Source: Lingula anatina
Lineage: Eukaryota > Brachiopoda > Lingulata > Lingulida > Lingulidae
Assembly: GCF_001039355.2 (NCBI RefSeq)
Contig: NW_019775677.1
Span: 97,618 to 161,617, forward strand
DNA: 64,000 bases
Direction of reading: 5' to 3'
The notes under the pieces are model-generated. The model was given only the letters and a program-made list of their open reading frames with translations, was not told the origin of the DNA and searched no databases. Positions 35,801 to 50,808 of the stretch are shown in pieces (the stretch's first letter is position 1; every line of letters begins with the position of its first letter). The position numbers and the translations under genes are program-made.

Positions 35801-38800
35801 GCACAGGTAAGGTATAGGACAAGGTGTCTGGCTCAACAGAGAGTGTCCACTTTATAGGTTATTTGTATGATTTCTGTAACAGCTGTGGCTGGGATCATAT
35901 TTTTGGGTGGGGTTAACGTGTGATGTCATGTACATGACTGGCCAGCAATAAGGGCACAGGCATATAGAAATTACATGGAAGCCTATGGGAATTGGTGAGT
36001 TGGAGTTCTGCCAATATCTGACTGTGTCATTTATCACAGAAAAGATCCTTTATGCATATATCCTAGCATAGCTGTTCTAATAAATTATTTTGGGCAAGAG
36101 TAAGTGGATTTAAGAATTAAATTACCAGTCAAAAATCCACTGTTCTGTTATGGTTTGGAAACTGTGTATCCTGAGGTTTACTTCAGACCAGTAGTAGTTA
36201 AACTTTGTGATGTTCTTTCTCCATAGGGATGCGTACAACCACAGAAATAACCTTCACCTGTGACAAGACAGTCCCCTTGGGGGCACCAGTGTTCTCCAAG
36301 CAAGAGGGACACAAGTACATCTTCACCTTTCACACATCCCTGGCCTGTCCTCCTGAGCCAGTCGAATGCAGTGTGTACGATCACTATGGCAACATGTACG
36401 ACCTGAATCCATTGTCAAAAACAACTGGGAACTGGCAGGCAATAGACACCAAGGAGGGCGACACGAATAGCGTCTACTATATCAATGTGTGCAGACCTAT
36501 CAACATGGTGGCCGGCTCCAGTTGTCCAGGTAAAACTTGTCTTAAAAATTAATGATCATTTTCAAATAATGCATTATTATAACTGATTTTCATTCTAGAA
36601 AACATGGTGTTTTTTTACTGTCCTCTTAAAATATTTTAACATATTTTCAGATTTTGAAGTTATGCCAGGCATTGTCATATATGCCTAAGATATTGTGTGA
36701 ATTTCTGTATTTTGAATTATTAAAGCTGTTAGTTGCTGTCCATGGTTTTGCACCTTTTATCAACATGTTTGAACAATACCACATCTGCTATGATACAGCA
36801 TATCCCATCTTGCATATAAACTATTTATTGCTACGAGTTTCATTTTTTGGCCACTTTCAAAGTGCATTTAATGCCATGTAAAAAAGAATAGATTGAAAAT
36901 TTTCATTTCGAAAATGGACTGTTTTAATTCAATCACCAGTCCGTTATGGCCTATAATGTATCACATCACTGGTGGTACAAAACCAGGAGGTGTTGTCTCA
37001 TCTCTGATCCTCTAGTTCATTCACCAGTCAGTTATGGCCTTTCACGTATCCTATCATGTATCCTATCACTGTATTTCAGGTGGACCTGTAGGTGGATGTG
37101 TTGTCAAAAGCACTGGCTCCTTCAACATGGGTTATATACAGAGCAAACCTGTGGTGGCAGCGGATGGGACCGTCACGGTCAGGTACATAGGGGGCGCCCT
37201 GTGTCACCGCGGAAAAGAAAATCAGAATCATCGCAGCACAAGGATTATATTTTCTTGCGCAGAAAAGGAGGTGATTATTCATTTTATTCATGGGTTGAAT
37301 TCTTGTTTGACGTGCATGTGCACACACCTAGTCACAGTGTAAGTTATCTGTTTTGAAAGATGGTATATTCTTTTGGATTTGTTATAATAATTATTATTTA
37401 TTTATTATTACCAAACTTGCAACCAGAGGGTTGGATAATTACAATCATTGCATCATAGTTGAATAAAACCATTAGTAGGTAAGAATAAAGGACTATTAAA
37501 AGCGTATGTAAACAAATTTAAAACAAAATAACTAAAATGCAAGGTTAAAAAATAAAGTCTATCAGTTAATTCTGAAACTTGTATATGGCACTTGTTAAAA
37601 AGTCACTCATTGATCGTTTGGTTTTAATTTTAGGTCTTTTGAAAGTTTCCTGTTCCTTTAATGAATATTTGACGTTTTGTTTTGGTTGTAAAAGATAATG
37701 CAGTCTATGATCCAGTTCATTTGATATACTAATAAACAATTTTTTGCATGCATTAAGCCGTCTTTCACTCAGTAGTTCATGTTTACTATGTTCACAAACA
37801 GCGTCATGTTCAAGATCAGGATAAATTATCTTAAGAGCTCTTTCTTGAGACTTTTCTACTGGGGCAGTCAATTCATTCGTAAACCAAAAGTGTCAGACAG
37901 GGGCAGCATATTCTAAAACTGACCTTATGACTGTCTGGTAATAAGTTACAAGGTCATCAGTTGTAAGGCCTGCCTGCTTCATGTGCTGTAGGAAATAAAT
38001 CCTTTTGCTTGCTTTTTTGGTGATTTGGTCTACATGTACCTTCCATGTGAGATCCTTAGAGATATACACTCCAAGTAATATAAAATGATTCTACAAATTC
38101 AATAACTGGGCAAGGTTGTGGTACACATGCAAATAAACTAACATTGTAGCATTATGGTGGAAATATTATAGCACATGGAGCAGTTCTTAGTATTTTTATA
38201 AGTGGCTTTTGTAATCATAGCAGTATATTTCATTCATTTTTAGCATGGTCCAGTGTTCTATCATAAAATTGACTGTGAATACTTTTTTACTTGGGATACA
38301 CCAGCAGCATGCCCAGTCAGGGTAAGTAAGGATAAGACTATGAAATACCATCAGATATGGATGGAAGAATTTAAGGAAAAAAAAAGGCATATTACAGCTG
38401 TTAGTGAATAGTTTAAGCTGTAATATTAAAATGTTAAAACCTTGAATGATATGAGCAGTTGGGTGCTATACGCCAAGATATGTGCAAAAATCCTTCATTC
38501 ATGCTCTCTGGATATGTTTCCTTTAATAAAAAGATAATGATATTACTATTACAATTTTTTTCATTCAGCTAATATATATAAAAATGTTCATAAGAAATAG
38601 TGTTTTTATATATAAATGTATGTTCCAGAGAGAAATTGGTGCCAGTTGTGCCGTTAGGGATCCAGTTTATCACTACCCATACAACCTGAATGGCTTGAGG
38701 AACACCACCACGCCTTATAACGTGTCTGCAGACGGCAGCTGGTTTCTCCTCAATGTGTGTGATGACATCAAGAAGGGTTCTGCGAATTGCGATCCTGGCA

Positions 38801-41800
38801 GACACGTGGGAAGCTGTCAGGTAGAGAAAGTACTGAGTGGAGTACCAGGGTCATGGAGCGNTTTGATGTGATACATAAAGCAATGTTCACCTATTCTGTT
38901 TTTTGCAGGAAACAACTGGGAAGCTGTAAGAGCGGGCCACAGTGATGAGCAGGATGAAGCTCAGTATTTCATCAACATATGTAACGATGTACTGAGACAA
39001 GGAGAGGCAGCACAGTGTCCAGAGCATTCTGCTGTCTGTATGATCAGTAAGTATTGTTATAATACTGACCATAGTGGTAAATGATTATTACTCTAACATC
39101 TTGATATGGTGACAGAGATATTCTGTAAATATGAATAATGTTGAACAAAATATGGACTGATTTGCCATATGTTATATCAAACTAGTTGTCCTGTGGGGGA
39201 TATGGGTTTATTAGGTCTATTGCCTGATGAGGTTTACATTTGGATGAGCTGCACATATCACTGATGTAACATTGTCACAAATGATAATTAGCCCATGATA
39301 AATGATGTGTATTGTACCTAAAGTAGATGTATGGTGATTATGATAGATGAGCAAAATATTATGTTGAGCAAAATGTTATGTGCAGTGTTTTATTTGATGT
39401 ACATACTGAGAGACAGTACTCACATTTCACTGAAAGATACCCTTGATTGACAAATACAATATTTTATATTCATTTAGTTTTCTCCCCTTTTGAATTTCAG
39501 CCAAAGCTGGGTCTGCCCAAAACCTTGGTTCATATGTACAAAACCCTGTCTACCAGTCAAACCATATAGTACTGAACTATACTGGTGGAGACGACTGTGC
39601 CTCGGGAGGAAAGAAACACTCTATTATTACCTTTATATGTAGACCAGGTGTGTATGGAACATGTAAGCTTTGTGAGTCCATAAATGCCTTTGCTGGGGTA
39701 GTGCTAACACTCGCCAGTTTAGCCAAATGCTAAAACTGACTGAAATTGGCTAAACAAAATAGGGTTGATTTGACTTATTTTAGTCAAATTTAAACCATTT
39801 GAACACAAAAAAGATGAAAAAGTAGTGTTTTGGCTAAACAAAAAAAAAAAAAAAATTGCTAGCGCCACCCCAGCTTTGTACCCATGGATTTCTGGGGTGC
39901 TGCTGTACCTACTGATTGTAATGTTGAACCTTGTGGAATACGTTATCATGTCACTGTACTTGCCCTTGATAATGATAGCTTTGTGAACAATTTTTATTAT
40001 AAAAATACACATTTATTGTTGATTTCATAAACATGAGAAATGGAATAACTGGAGATATGCTGAGAAAAACTGTTACAGTAGTAAATGCTGTAACTATATG
40101 TACAGTTGTAAGAACATGTTTCCTTTGTTCGATAATAGCATTATATTGAAATATGCTTGTGTCTATGAAAAAATAATAATAATAGTTATAATTATAATAT
40201 AATAATACTAGGTGACCTACAGAGCGCCCCTACTCTCATCAGGAAGTCAGCAGACCTCTGTTTTTACGAATTTGAGTGGCAAACGGCTGCAGCGTGTGCA
40301 CTGGGGCGCAAGCTGGGGACTGATTGTAAAGTTTATGATGATGATGCTGGTGAGAAAATTATGTTTTTTTGAGTAAACAGCAAATGTACTGCCAACTGTT
40401 AACAGGCTGATCGACAAGTACTGAAATATGATATGTATAAAAACATGTTGAGACTACTCAGAGTAGACTTAAAAATGACATTCATTGCATTGCATGAAAA
40501 TTTGTTTTGAGATTTGATGCAAGTTTTTTCTTTAACAAGAGTACATTTTGCATTACTTAAAAATTTAACAGACGTTTTTCATAAGAACAGAATCAAGATG
40601 AAAAAGTGAACTTTTCCCTGTTTAGTATATTTCATGATAGTTTGCATTATCTCAGTAAATGCTACTGCTTTTTCCACAAATTTTTGGCTCTCCACATTGT
40701 GCCAAATTCTTCTTTGTTTTCTTATGTGCCAAATTGTTCTTTGTTTTCCCATGTGCCAGGATTCAGCTTTGACCTGAATAGGCTAAAGTTGACAGGAGAG
40801 AAAGCTTTCTACAACGTCTCCCATGATCACCACGATTACTTCATCAATGTGTGCTCGCCTGTTACTGGGACCAAATGTAACCAGGGGCAACATGCCAACG
40901 CTGGAGTTTGTCAACAGGAGCGAGGGAGTTCAAATAATAGGTATGTTAATACAGTCACAGATTTGTGTAGACTACTGTGCTCTTTCTATGGTTTCACCCT
41001 GTCCCTGTCTTTTCCACACCTGGTCCAACTTCATAATTGTGTCAACTATCACTTGTGCATGCCAAATATATTCTTTGTCTGTGCCTTTTTGAGGACTCAC
41101 TTGTCTTGTCCACACCTTATCATGGCATATCTTGTCATATTTTGCCCATCCTTTGCCTTGTCAGCCCAGAAAAGTAATAATTATGATTATTTAAAAAACA
41201 ATTTCCTTTACAGCAACAGAGGACTAACATCTTCTTCTTAAATTATTGCACAGTCAGCAAACCATAACACAACTTGTTCTCTTTGTAACTTGTATAAGGA
41301 ATAATGTGAAAGAAACTGAAAAATATATTTTCTTACATGTTCAGCAGGTACTGGAACCTTGGGGAACCCTCTACAAGTCTCAGCTACTACGACGGACTGA
41401 TAAACCTGACCTACACCAACGGTGACAACTACAACTCCCACCCTCCAAGACCAAGGGTCACTGAGATTGCCTTTCTTTGTGACCTCGATGCTGGGCGCGG
41501 GTCACCTGTATGGGTACAAGAGACCAATCGTTCCTATGTGTTTGAGTGGAAAACCAAGTATGCTTGTCCTGATGTTCCCATAGAATGCGTGGCAACTGAT
41601 GAAGTTACTGGGAAACAGTACGATTTGTCCAGGTGGGTCTGAGAACGCGATGGTGGAAGCTTGCTGTCACGGTTAACACAATCACATTGGCTGTCACTCC
41701 TAACACACTCAGTACAACTGCAGTAAATAGTAAATAGTTTAATTAAAAAATTTGTGAATATCAGTATCTTCCAAGGTGACATCAAAAGGTACATCATTGT

Positions 41801-44800
41801 TTTTTTGTTATCTGACGGATAATATTTCCTTTATTCTGGTCAGCTGTCTGCTTGAAGTGTTTCCTTTACTCTGATTGGTTAAAATCCATCAATTATTTTA
41901 TCAGCAGTCAATATTATATTTGGTGATTATGCCATTTATATGCAGTTTTCTCAGACCTCGGATTCACCAATATAAGATCGTAATCTTTTCTGATTATATA
42001 ATAATAGTAATGAAATTCAATATAAACATCAGAATAATAGATTTGCCATATACTGAGCAATAATTATCATGATGTTAATATTGTTGTTATGGTATCTGTT
42101 GAACAGCTTGGCCAAGTCCGAAAATGGTGGAAATTGGGTAACGGCAGATAAGAAGAATGATTCCTTAACCTACAACTTCTACCTTAACCTGTGTCGGCCC
42201 CTGAATCCAGTCAACGTAGAGAGTGGATGTGACCCCACTGCTGCCGTTTGCATGACAACCATAACAAATAGACAGGTAAATAACGGGAAGCATTAAAAGT
42301 TATTCCTGGTCCATATGTGTTCTATTGTTTTGTGGATGTCAATAATTAAAGGTCATTGGTATCAAAGAAATCAGCAAAAATGTCACGAAATAAGATAACA
42401 ACTGCAGAAGCAGACACCTATTCGTAAAAGTGAGATTTGAAAATATAAACTGAAAAAACGGAAGGCAAAAGAAAATTTGAACAGAGATCAAGTAGATGAA
42501 TAGCTCTATAAGTTATGCATCATAGAGCCGTCTTATTCTGTCATATACTACTACAGTAACAGCAACTGTTGTCCAAACACAAAAAATTATAACGAAAAGA
42601 TGAAGAGGACACTGCTGTTCAAATGCTATCTGTATGTAGTGACTAAAATGACAGCTAAAGAACTGCAGCAGGTTATCCAGTATGCTATGCTGTTGTATGA
42701 TTTCACAAAAACCAAACAAATTCAAATAACCAAAAGTAAAAACCATTTTAAAACATCCCCCCCTTGACCTTATAATAAAAAGGCTGACTCTTCATGTCCT
42801 CATAATCTTCCTCTTATACTGACCAAAGAAGGCAAATAAATAAATAAATGAAGGAAGGATTGAATAAATTAAATGAATAACAGGTAAAAAAGAAAGTTGC
42901 TCTTCATTTCAGGAGAAAGTTTCCATATCAAACATGGGTGAGGCCAAGACCAGCCCCAGGGTCAGCCAGACCGATGAGGGACCAGACATATTGATAGAGT
43001 ACCTGAATGGAGGGCAGTGCACCTTGTCCAATGGCACTTTGACACAGTACAGCACCAGGATCCATTTTATTTGTAAGAAAGGAGATTTGGTAAGTAGCAG
43101 GGATGGAGGTTTTCTTATTTTATGGTTGATACTGTCCTTTTTGGTGGAAATGCAAGTTAAGGAAATTTTATGTAGAATTTTTAGCAGCTATCTAGACACC
43201 ACATTTCTGTGTTTTAGACGTCTAACCCTAACAGCTACATAGATATCACATTTAGAGTATATTCTAGACATTTGACCTATATATCACATTTCTCCTCTTA
43301 TGTCTTTATTCTAGACATTTGGCCTATACATCACATTTTTATATTCTAGACATCTGACCTTTATATATCACATTTCTATATTCTAGACATATGACCTTTA
43401 TATATCACATTTCTATATTCTAGACATCTGACCTATATATCACATTTCTCTATTCTAGACCTCTGGCCCTAGCAGCTACCAGGTTGACAGCTGTACCTAC
43501 GTATTTCGCTGGGAGACGGAGGCTGCCTGTGACATCAAGGATACAGAGGGTGGCAATGGCGAACCTTGCACGGTGAAAGATCCCAACTCTGAGTATGTCT
43601 TCAATCTTCAGCCTCTCAGGAAAACAGTAGGAGAGGTGTACTTGGTTCATGATGCTGTTAATAACCAAAATTACATGGTAAGACTGCAGAGGATTGTGTA
43701 TGTCTGTAACATTGTGTATGCCTGTGACACTTTAGCCTTGATCACAGTGATGGCACTGTCAAGTAATGTGTTGATTTTAAATGCACCAAGAAAATTAAAG
43801 GTAAATATTAACACAATTTATTATTCATTCAAAGAGTAAAATTGCATAAATGCATAGCAATTGCAGCCCATGGTATATTGTTTTATTTGTAATTTTGAAG
43901 TAATATATTAATTTATTAATCTTGTCTGTTAGGTGAACATCTGTGGTAACCTGAGCACCCAGGTGACCAGCTGCCGTGGCGCTGCGGCCTGTCAGGTCTC
44001 CAGTGATAACAGCACGGGAAACAGACTGGGTCCTTACTACACGAACTCTACCCAGCTGGAGTACTCTGATGATGGCCAGCTGAAGCTGACTTACTATGGG
44101 GATAGAGACGTGAGCACAGGTAAGGTATTGGACAAGGGCTTTGTCTGGCTCAGCGGGGTGTGTCCACTTTATAGGTTATTTGTGTGATTTCTGTAACAGC
44201 TGTGGCTGGGATCATTCTTTTGGGTGGGGTTAATGTGTGATGTCATGTACATGACTGGCCAGCAATAAGGGCACAGGTATCTAGAAATTACATGGAAGCC
44301 TGTGGGGAATGGTGAGTTGGAGTTCTGCTAATATCTGACTGTGTCATTTATCACAGAAAAGATCCTTTATGCATATATCCTAGCATAGCTGTTCTATTAA
44401 ATTATTTTGGGGATGAGTGGGTGGATTTAAGAGTTAAGTTACCAGTCAAAAATCCACTGCTCTCTTATGGTTCAGAAACTGTGTATCCTGAGGTTTACTT
44501 CTGAGTCCGGCCAGTAGTAGTTAAACTTTGTGATATTATTTCTCCATAGGGATGCGTACAACCACAGAGATAACCTTCACCTGTGATAAAACAGTACCCT
44601 TGGGGGTGCCAGTGTTCTCCAAGCAAGAGGGGCACAAATACATCTTCACCTTTCACACATCCCTGGCCTGTCCCCCTGAGCCGGTCGAATGCAGTGTGTA
44701 CGATCACTATGGCAACATGTACGACCTGAATCCATTGTCAAAAACAACTGGGAACTGGCAGGCAATAGACACCGAGGAAGGAGACACGAATGGCGTCTAC

Positions 44801-46517
44801 TATATCAATGTTTGCAGACCTATCAACATGGTGTCCGGCTCCAGTTGTCCAGGTAAAATTTGTCTTAAAAATTAATGATCAATTTCAAATAATACATTAT
44901 TATAACTGATTTTCATTCTAGAAAGCATGGTGTTTTTTATTGTCCTCTTAAAATATTTTGACATATTTTCAAATTTTTGAAATTACTTCATGTGTTTCGA
45001 AGATATTGTGTGAATGTGTGTATCTTGAGCTATGAAAGGCATTAATTGCTGTTGATGATTTTACACCTTTTATCAACATGTTTGAACAATAACACATTTG
45101 CTTTGATACAGCATATCCCATTTTGCATATTAACTATTTATTACTATGAGTTTCATTTTTTGGCTGCTTTCAAAGTGCTATTAATACCATATTAAAGAGA
45201 GTAAAATGAAATCTTTTATATCAATGATCAGTCAGTTGTGGCCTGTAAGTTATCATATCACTGGTGGTACAATGCCAGAAGGCAGTATCACCTCTCTGAT
45301 CCTCTAGTTCAATTGCCAGTCAGTTATGGTCTTTAACGTACCCTATCACTGTATTGCAGGTGGACCTGTAGGTGGATGTGTTGTCAAAAGCACCGGCTCC
45401 TTCAACATGGGATACATACAGAGCAAACCTGTGGTGGCAGCGGATGGGACTGTCATGGTCAGGTACATAGGGGGCGCCCTGTGTCACCTCGGAAAAGAAA
45501 ATCAGAATCATCGCAGCACAAGGATTATTTTTTCTTGCGCCGAAAAGGAGGTGATTATTCGTTTTATTCATGGGTTGAATTCTTGTTTGACGTGCATGTG
45601 CATTCATAGGGAACATGCATGCATGCACACATATAGGTACAGTGTAAGTGATCTACTTTGAAAGGTGGAATATTCTGTTGGATTTGTTATAAGTGTGGTG
45701 CACATGCAAATAAAAGAACATTGTAGCATTATGGTGGAAATATTATAGCATATGGAGCAATTCTTAGTATTTTTGTAGGTGGCATTTGTAATCATAGCAG
45801 TAAGTCAATTAATGGACAGCTTCAGTTTTTACTTATTTATCCTAAGTTCTTTTAGATGTCTTTTACTTTTATTAGGATCATATTTCATCCATTTTAGCAT
45901 GGTCCAGTGTTCTCTGATAAATCTGACTGTGAATACTTCTTTACTTGGGATACACCAGCAGCATGCCCAGTCAGGGTAAGTAAGGATAAGACTATGAAAT
46001 ACCATCAGATATGGATGGAAGAATTTAAGAAAAAAAAAGGTATACTAAAGCTGTTAGTGAATAGTTTAAGCTGTAATATTAAAATGTTAAAAACTTGAAT
46101 GATATGAGCAGTTGGGTACTATACGCCAAGATATGTGCAAAAATCCTTCATTCTTGCTCTCTGGATATGTTTCCTTTAATAAAAAGATAATGATATTACT
46201 ATTACAATTTTTTTCATTCAGCTAATATATATAAAAATGTTCATAAGAAATAGTGTTTTTATATATAAATGTATGTTCCAGAGAGAAATTGGTGCCAGTT
46301 GTGCCGTTAGGGATCCAGTTTATCACTACCCATACAACCTGAATGGCTTGAGGAACACCACCACGCCTTATAACGTGTCTGCAGACGGCAGCTGGTTTCT
46401 CCTCAATGTGTGTGATGACATCAAGAAGGGTTCTGCGAATTGCGATCCTGGCAGACACGTGGGAAGCTGTCAGGTAGAGAAAGTACTGAGTGGAGTACCA
46501 GGGTCATGGAGTGCAGG

Positions 46518-46569
<52 letters not shown>

Positions 46570-48281
46570 GCTTTTTTTAACACATTTTCATTTATGGAAG
46601 AAACGTACATTTTGCTCTTATAAAAGCTATTAAGTGAAAACGTCTGATATAACTTGTACCATGCTGATGTATTATGATAATTAAAAGGAGTATTTTTTGA
46701 TGGGAATGATATCTCCAGGTATAGCCAATGGAAATCTCACGTATGAAGATGGCATAATGAGCCTGAAGTACACTGGAGGCGATGGAGGTTGCCGTGGCAA
46801 CCATACCCGCTCAACCTTGATCAGATTTCAGTGCGATCACTCAACGTCAGGGGTCACCAAAGGCCCTATGTTTATCGAAAGAACAGATGACTGTATGTAC
46901 GTGTTTGAATGGAGGACGTCGTATGCGTGTGCCCTGTTCAAAGTAGTCGAGTGCATTTACCGTGATGCCCAGAACAACCAGTACGACCTGAGCAGTTTAA
47001 CCTTGGCCAGGGGCAATTATAACGTCACTGATTCGGCTTCTCCACGCAAAAAGTTCATCATCAATGTCTGCTCCACTGTAGTCCATGAAAAAAGTAGGCA
47101 CTGTTACAACTAATATTGCATTTGATATTTAGACTTTGAAATTCATCTTTTCAGCATTTTCTTGATATTTTTGAGCTTCTTACTTATTGATTCAAACTCA
47201 TTTTAACTGTTATTAATAGCCACATATATGTACTATCAAATACAGGACAATTTTTTTAACTAGATTGTTATAACAGGCAGTATTGAGGACTGTATAAATG
47301 TAACCCTTGCTTTCATTTAGATATAATTATTATATTTTGAGAAAACTTGATCACTTTATCGGGTATGATCATATCTAACCATGGCTAACTCAGACACATT
47401 TTTCTTTTAAAAATGTCTCTCTTGATTGTAGATGTAATGTGTCCCCATAAGTCTGCAGCCTGCCTGATCAATCTGGATGAAAGAAACTATACAAAGAGGT
47501 ATGCTTGTTGTTTTGTAAGAATATGCAAAAAAGGACTTGCAGCAAACTCAAAATATACAGTCAAGTAAGGAAGACAGAAATGACATTGAAATTGAATTGG
47601 AATCTCTAAGTTTCCTTTACTTTTACTGTAAAGTTATATTATTTTAGTTTAAAAAATTGAGATATTGTACCGTATTGAAAGATTGCTGTGCAGGTAATGA
47701 AATTTTTATGGAAAGATTACAGTTATGAAAAAAGTGATGTCACTCATAAATGCATGGTGTTTATGTTTATAATAACCATAATAATTATGCTTTCTACTTG
47801 TATATTAATATTTAACCTTTATCCTATAGATTTCATGATCTTGGAGAGGTGACTGACCAGCCGTTCTCTATGGTCAACAACAGACTGACCCTCACCTACA
47901 CCAATGGAGAACCATGTGCTATGGGTAGTGGGAATTCTAAAACTATCATCACCTTTGAATGTGACCATGCTGCTATTGTAAGTACAATGATGATTGTATT
48001 GTGTGAGTGATGATGTTGAAATAACAAGTGTGTGATGTTGTGGTTGGGTCATTGTGACAGTGTGGAAGAGTATTAAGGCAGTAGGTAAATTTGTGATAAA
48101 AAAGTTTTCATATATAACACAATTATTTGCATGTATTTGGAATGGACTGTTTTTTTTTTTTTTTTTTTTTTCTGTTAGAGAGATGAAAATTTAAAAACTT
48201 TTAGTTCTGTTGAGAGCTAATATTAATAATTAAAAAGTTAAAGAGTTATATGATTTTCAAGTATCTTTTTTCTTCTTCCTC

Positions 48282-48322
<41 letters not shown>

Positions 48323-50720
48323 TGGTTTCTCCAGGATACCAATCCCGTGTACACTCTGACAGAGAACTGTGACTACCACTTTATGTGGAGAACCAGTGCA
48401 GCGTGTCCTGTGAATCACGGAGGAGATACGACCAGGAATAACTGCACTGCTGTCAACCCAGTCACAGGTACTCTCACTCTGTCATACTGTGTCACATAGT
48501 GTCATACTGTGTCACATAGTGTCATACTGTGTCACATAGTGTCATATTGTGTCATACTGTGTCACAGTGCCATACAGTGTCATACTGTGTCACAGTGACA
48601 TACTGTGTCATACTGTGTCACGTAATGTCATACTGTGTCACATAGTGTCATACAGTGTCATACACATAGTGTCATACAGTGTTACATAGTGTCATACTGT
48701 GTCATATAGTGCTACATAGTGTCACACAAACTGTCATTGCTTTTCCCCTCTGACACATCATCACACTTACACTCTGACACTGCCACACTGTGTCAAAAAT
48801 ATATCCTGCAGATATAATACTTATTCAGTATATGATCTGTGCTCTGTCACTGTCATACCCTATGAATGTCAATGTAGCAATGTCACTGTCACAACGTCAC
48901 AGTGATACTCTTCAGATGTGGTACTCAATATGAATCTGTCACTTGACATTTAACTATATTCACTAAATATTAAATGCTCTATCATTGGGTTTCAGGTTAC
49001 ACATTTGACTTGAAATCATTGGCCAAGGACACTGGGTACAGTGTGAGAGACGCCAGTGGGCAGAGGATGGATATAAACATCTGTGCTCCTGTGAAGAATG
49101 CTCCCGTGGGATGTGGGGACAATTCAGGTTCGATATGGCTATCAAAGCGCTTGTTCTTTCATTAGCACAACCACCCACAGTGCCTCAGTGAATACATTGA
49201 CAAACTGTTAGACAATGTGACACAATATTTTATACATAAAATACACCTTTGCTGATATGCTGAACTCAGTCGCACCAAACACAATGTAACATGTCTAGGA
49301 CAAGAGATACACCTTTGCAAATATGTCATACATCATATTAAACACGATGTAATATTAAACACAGCACTTCATCGCGACAGTTTCATGTCCCCTAACACAC
49401 AGCACGTAATCTTTTACAGGAGCCTGTCAGACAGTCGTGACCAATGAGAGGCACTCTTACAACAGTGGCATAGCCAATGCAAGGTTACAATACGATGATG
49501 GATCGTTGATGTTAAACTATTCCGGAGGCGATAAATGCCCGAATACTGGGCTGTCCAGGAATACGATCATTACCTTTGTGTGTGGGGCACAGGGGTCAGG
49601 GACGGGGACACCTCAGTATATTGATGATGTGGATGGGTGTACATTTTATATCGTGTGGCATACAGAATTGGCTTGTGAAACACAGGTGAGGCACATAGAA
49701 TAGGCCTAGGGCTGTTAAATATGTTACTGATATGAAATGTTGATCTTAAATACAGGTTTGTTAGTAAACAGTATTGATATTGTAAACAGTTCAGTGACAA
49801 CATGTGGAACAAAACTAACAGGTGCCAAATAACATTTTTTTCATTTTAAATTCTGTATTCATTTTTAGGAGGAGGTTGGATTTTCTGTTTTAAGTGGACC
49901 CCTTTTCACCAATTCGTTTCATCCTATTTTTTTCTTTTTTTTTTTTTTTCTTTAAACCAAGATTCATGTCTGGATATGTTAACCGTAGAATAGACTTAAG
50001 CCTGATAGCCATAAAATTTTTGTTTTTAAGTTTTTGATACTGATAATATGTAATTCAATACCAGGTACACTGTGCAGTGGACACTGCCCAGGGCACTATT
50101 GACCTGTCCCCCCTCATCATGACCAGTGGTCACCACCTGGCCATGAACACTGCCCCAGACTCCAAGGACCCCGGAGCCACCTTCTACATCAACATCTGCC
50201 GTCCTCTCAACCCTATCCAAGGAACGCTGTGTCCAGCGGGGGCATCTGCTTGCAGAGTGAAGACTGGAGACTCTCCTCTGGTGAGAACATGTGGCCTTTC
50301 TACCCAGCATTGTTCTGCTTGCTGTTTGGCATTTTAATACATTTTATTTTAATACATTTTTCACACCTGTCTTTTTTTAAATGAAGCAAAATGTTCACAA
50401 TTAAACACACTACATAACACATAACATCTAGTTTAGATCAAAATAAATGAAATGTTTTAGTCTTGAAATCAAGAAAGTTTTCTGCTGAAATTATAATGTG
50501 ACACAGGCCACAAAGATTGATATTGTCATTATTTTGGTATTTCTTGCAGGGTCTAGGGAAGTCCCGTGCCCCTCCATCCGTGGACACGTCCTCTGGTAAG
50601 GTGACACTGATTTATGACCACGGTGACAAGTGCAGTTCCAATCCAGCCAAGAACATCAGCTCCAGGGTGATATTTGAGTGCCAGCAGGGCTCACAGCAGG
50701 TATTATATAACACACACACA

Positions 50721-50808
<88 letters not shown>

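Noticed and set aside
30278-46516. A genuine 21-repeat CI-MPR
   Set aside because: Frame-compatible, but the single N exactly at the jump, the missing donor of exon 21A, allele-like divergence and two further N-linked duplications make a haplotype join more likely.
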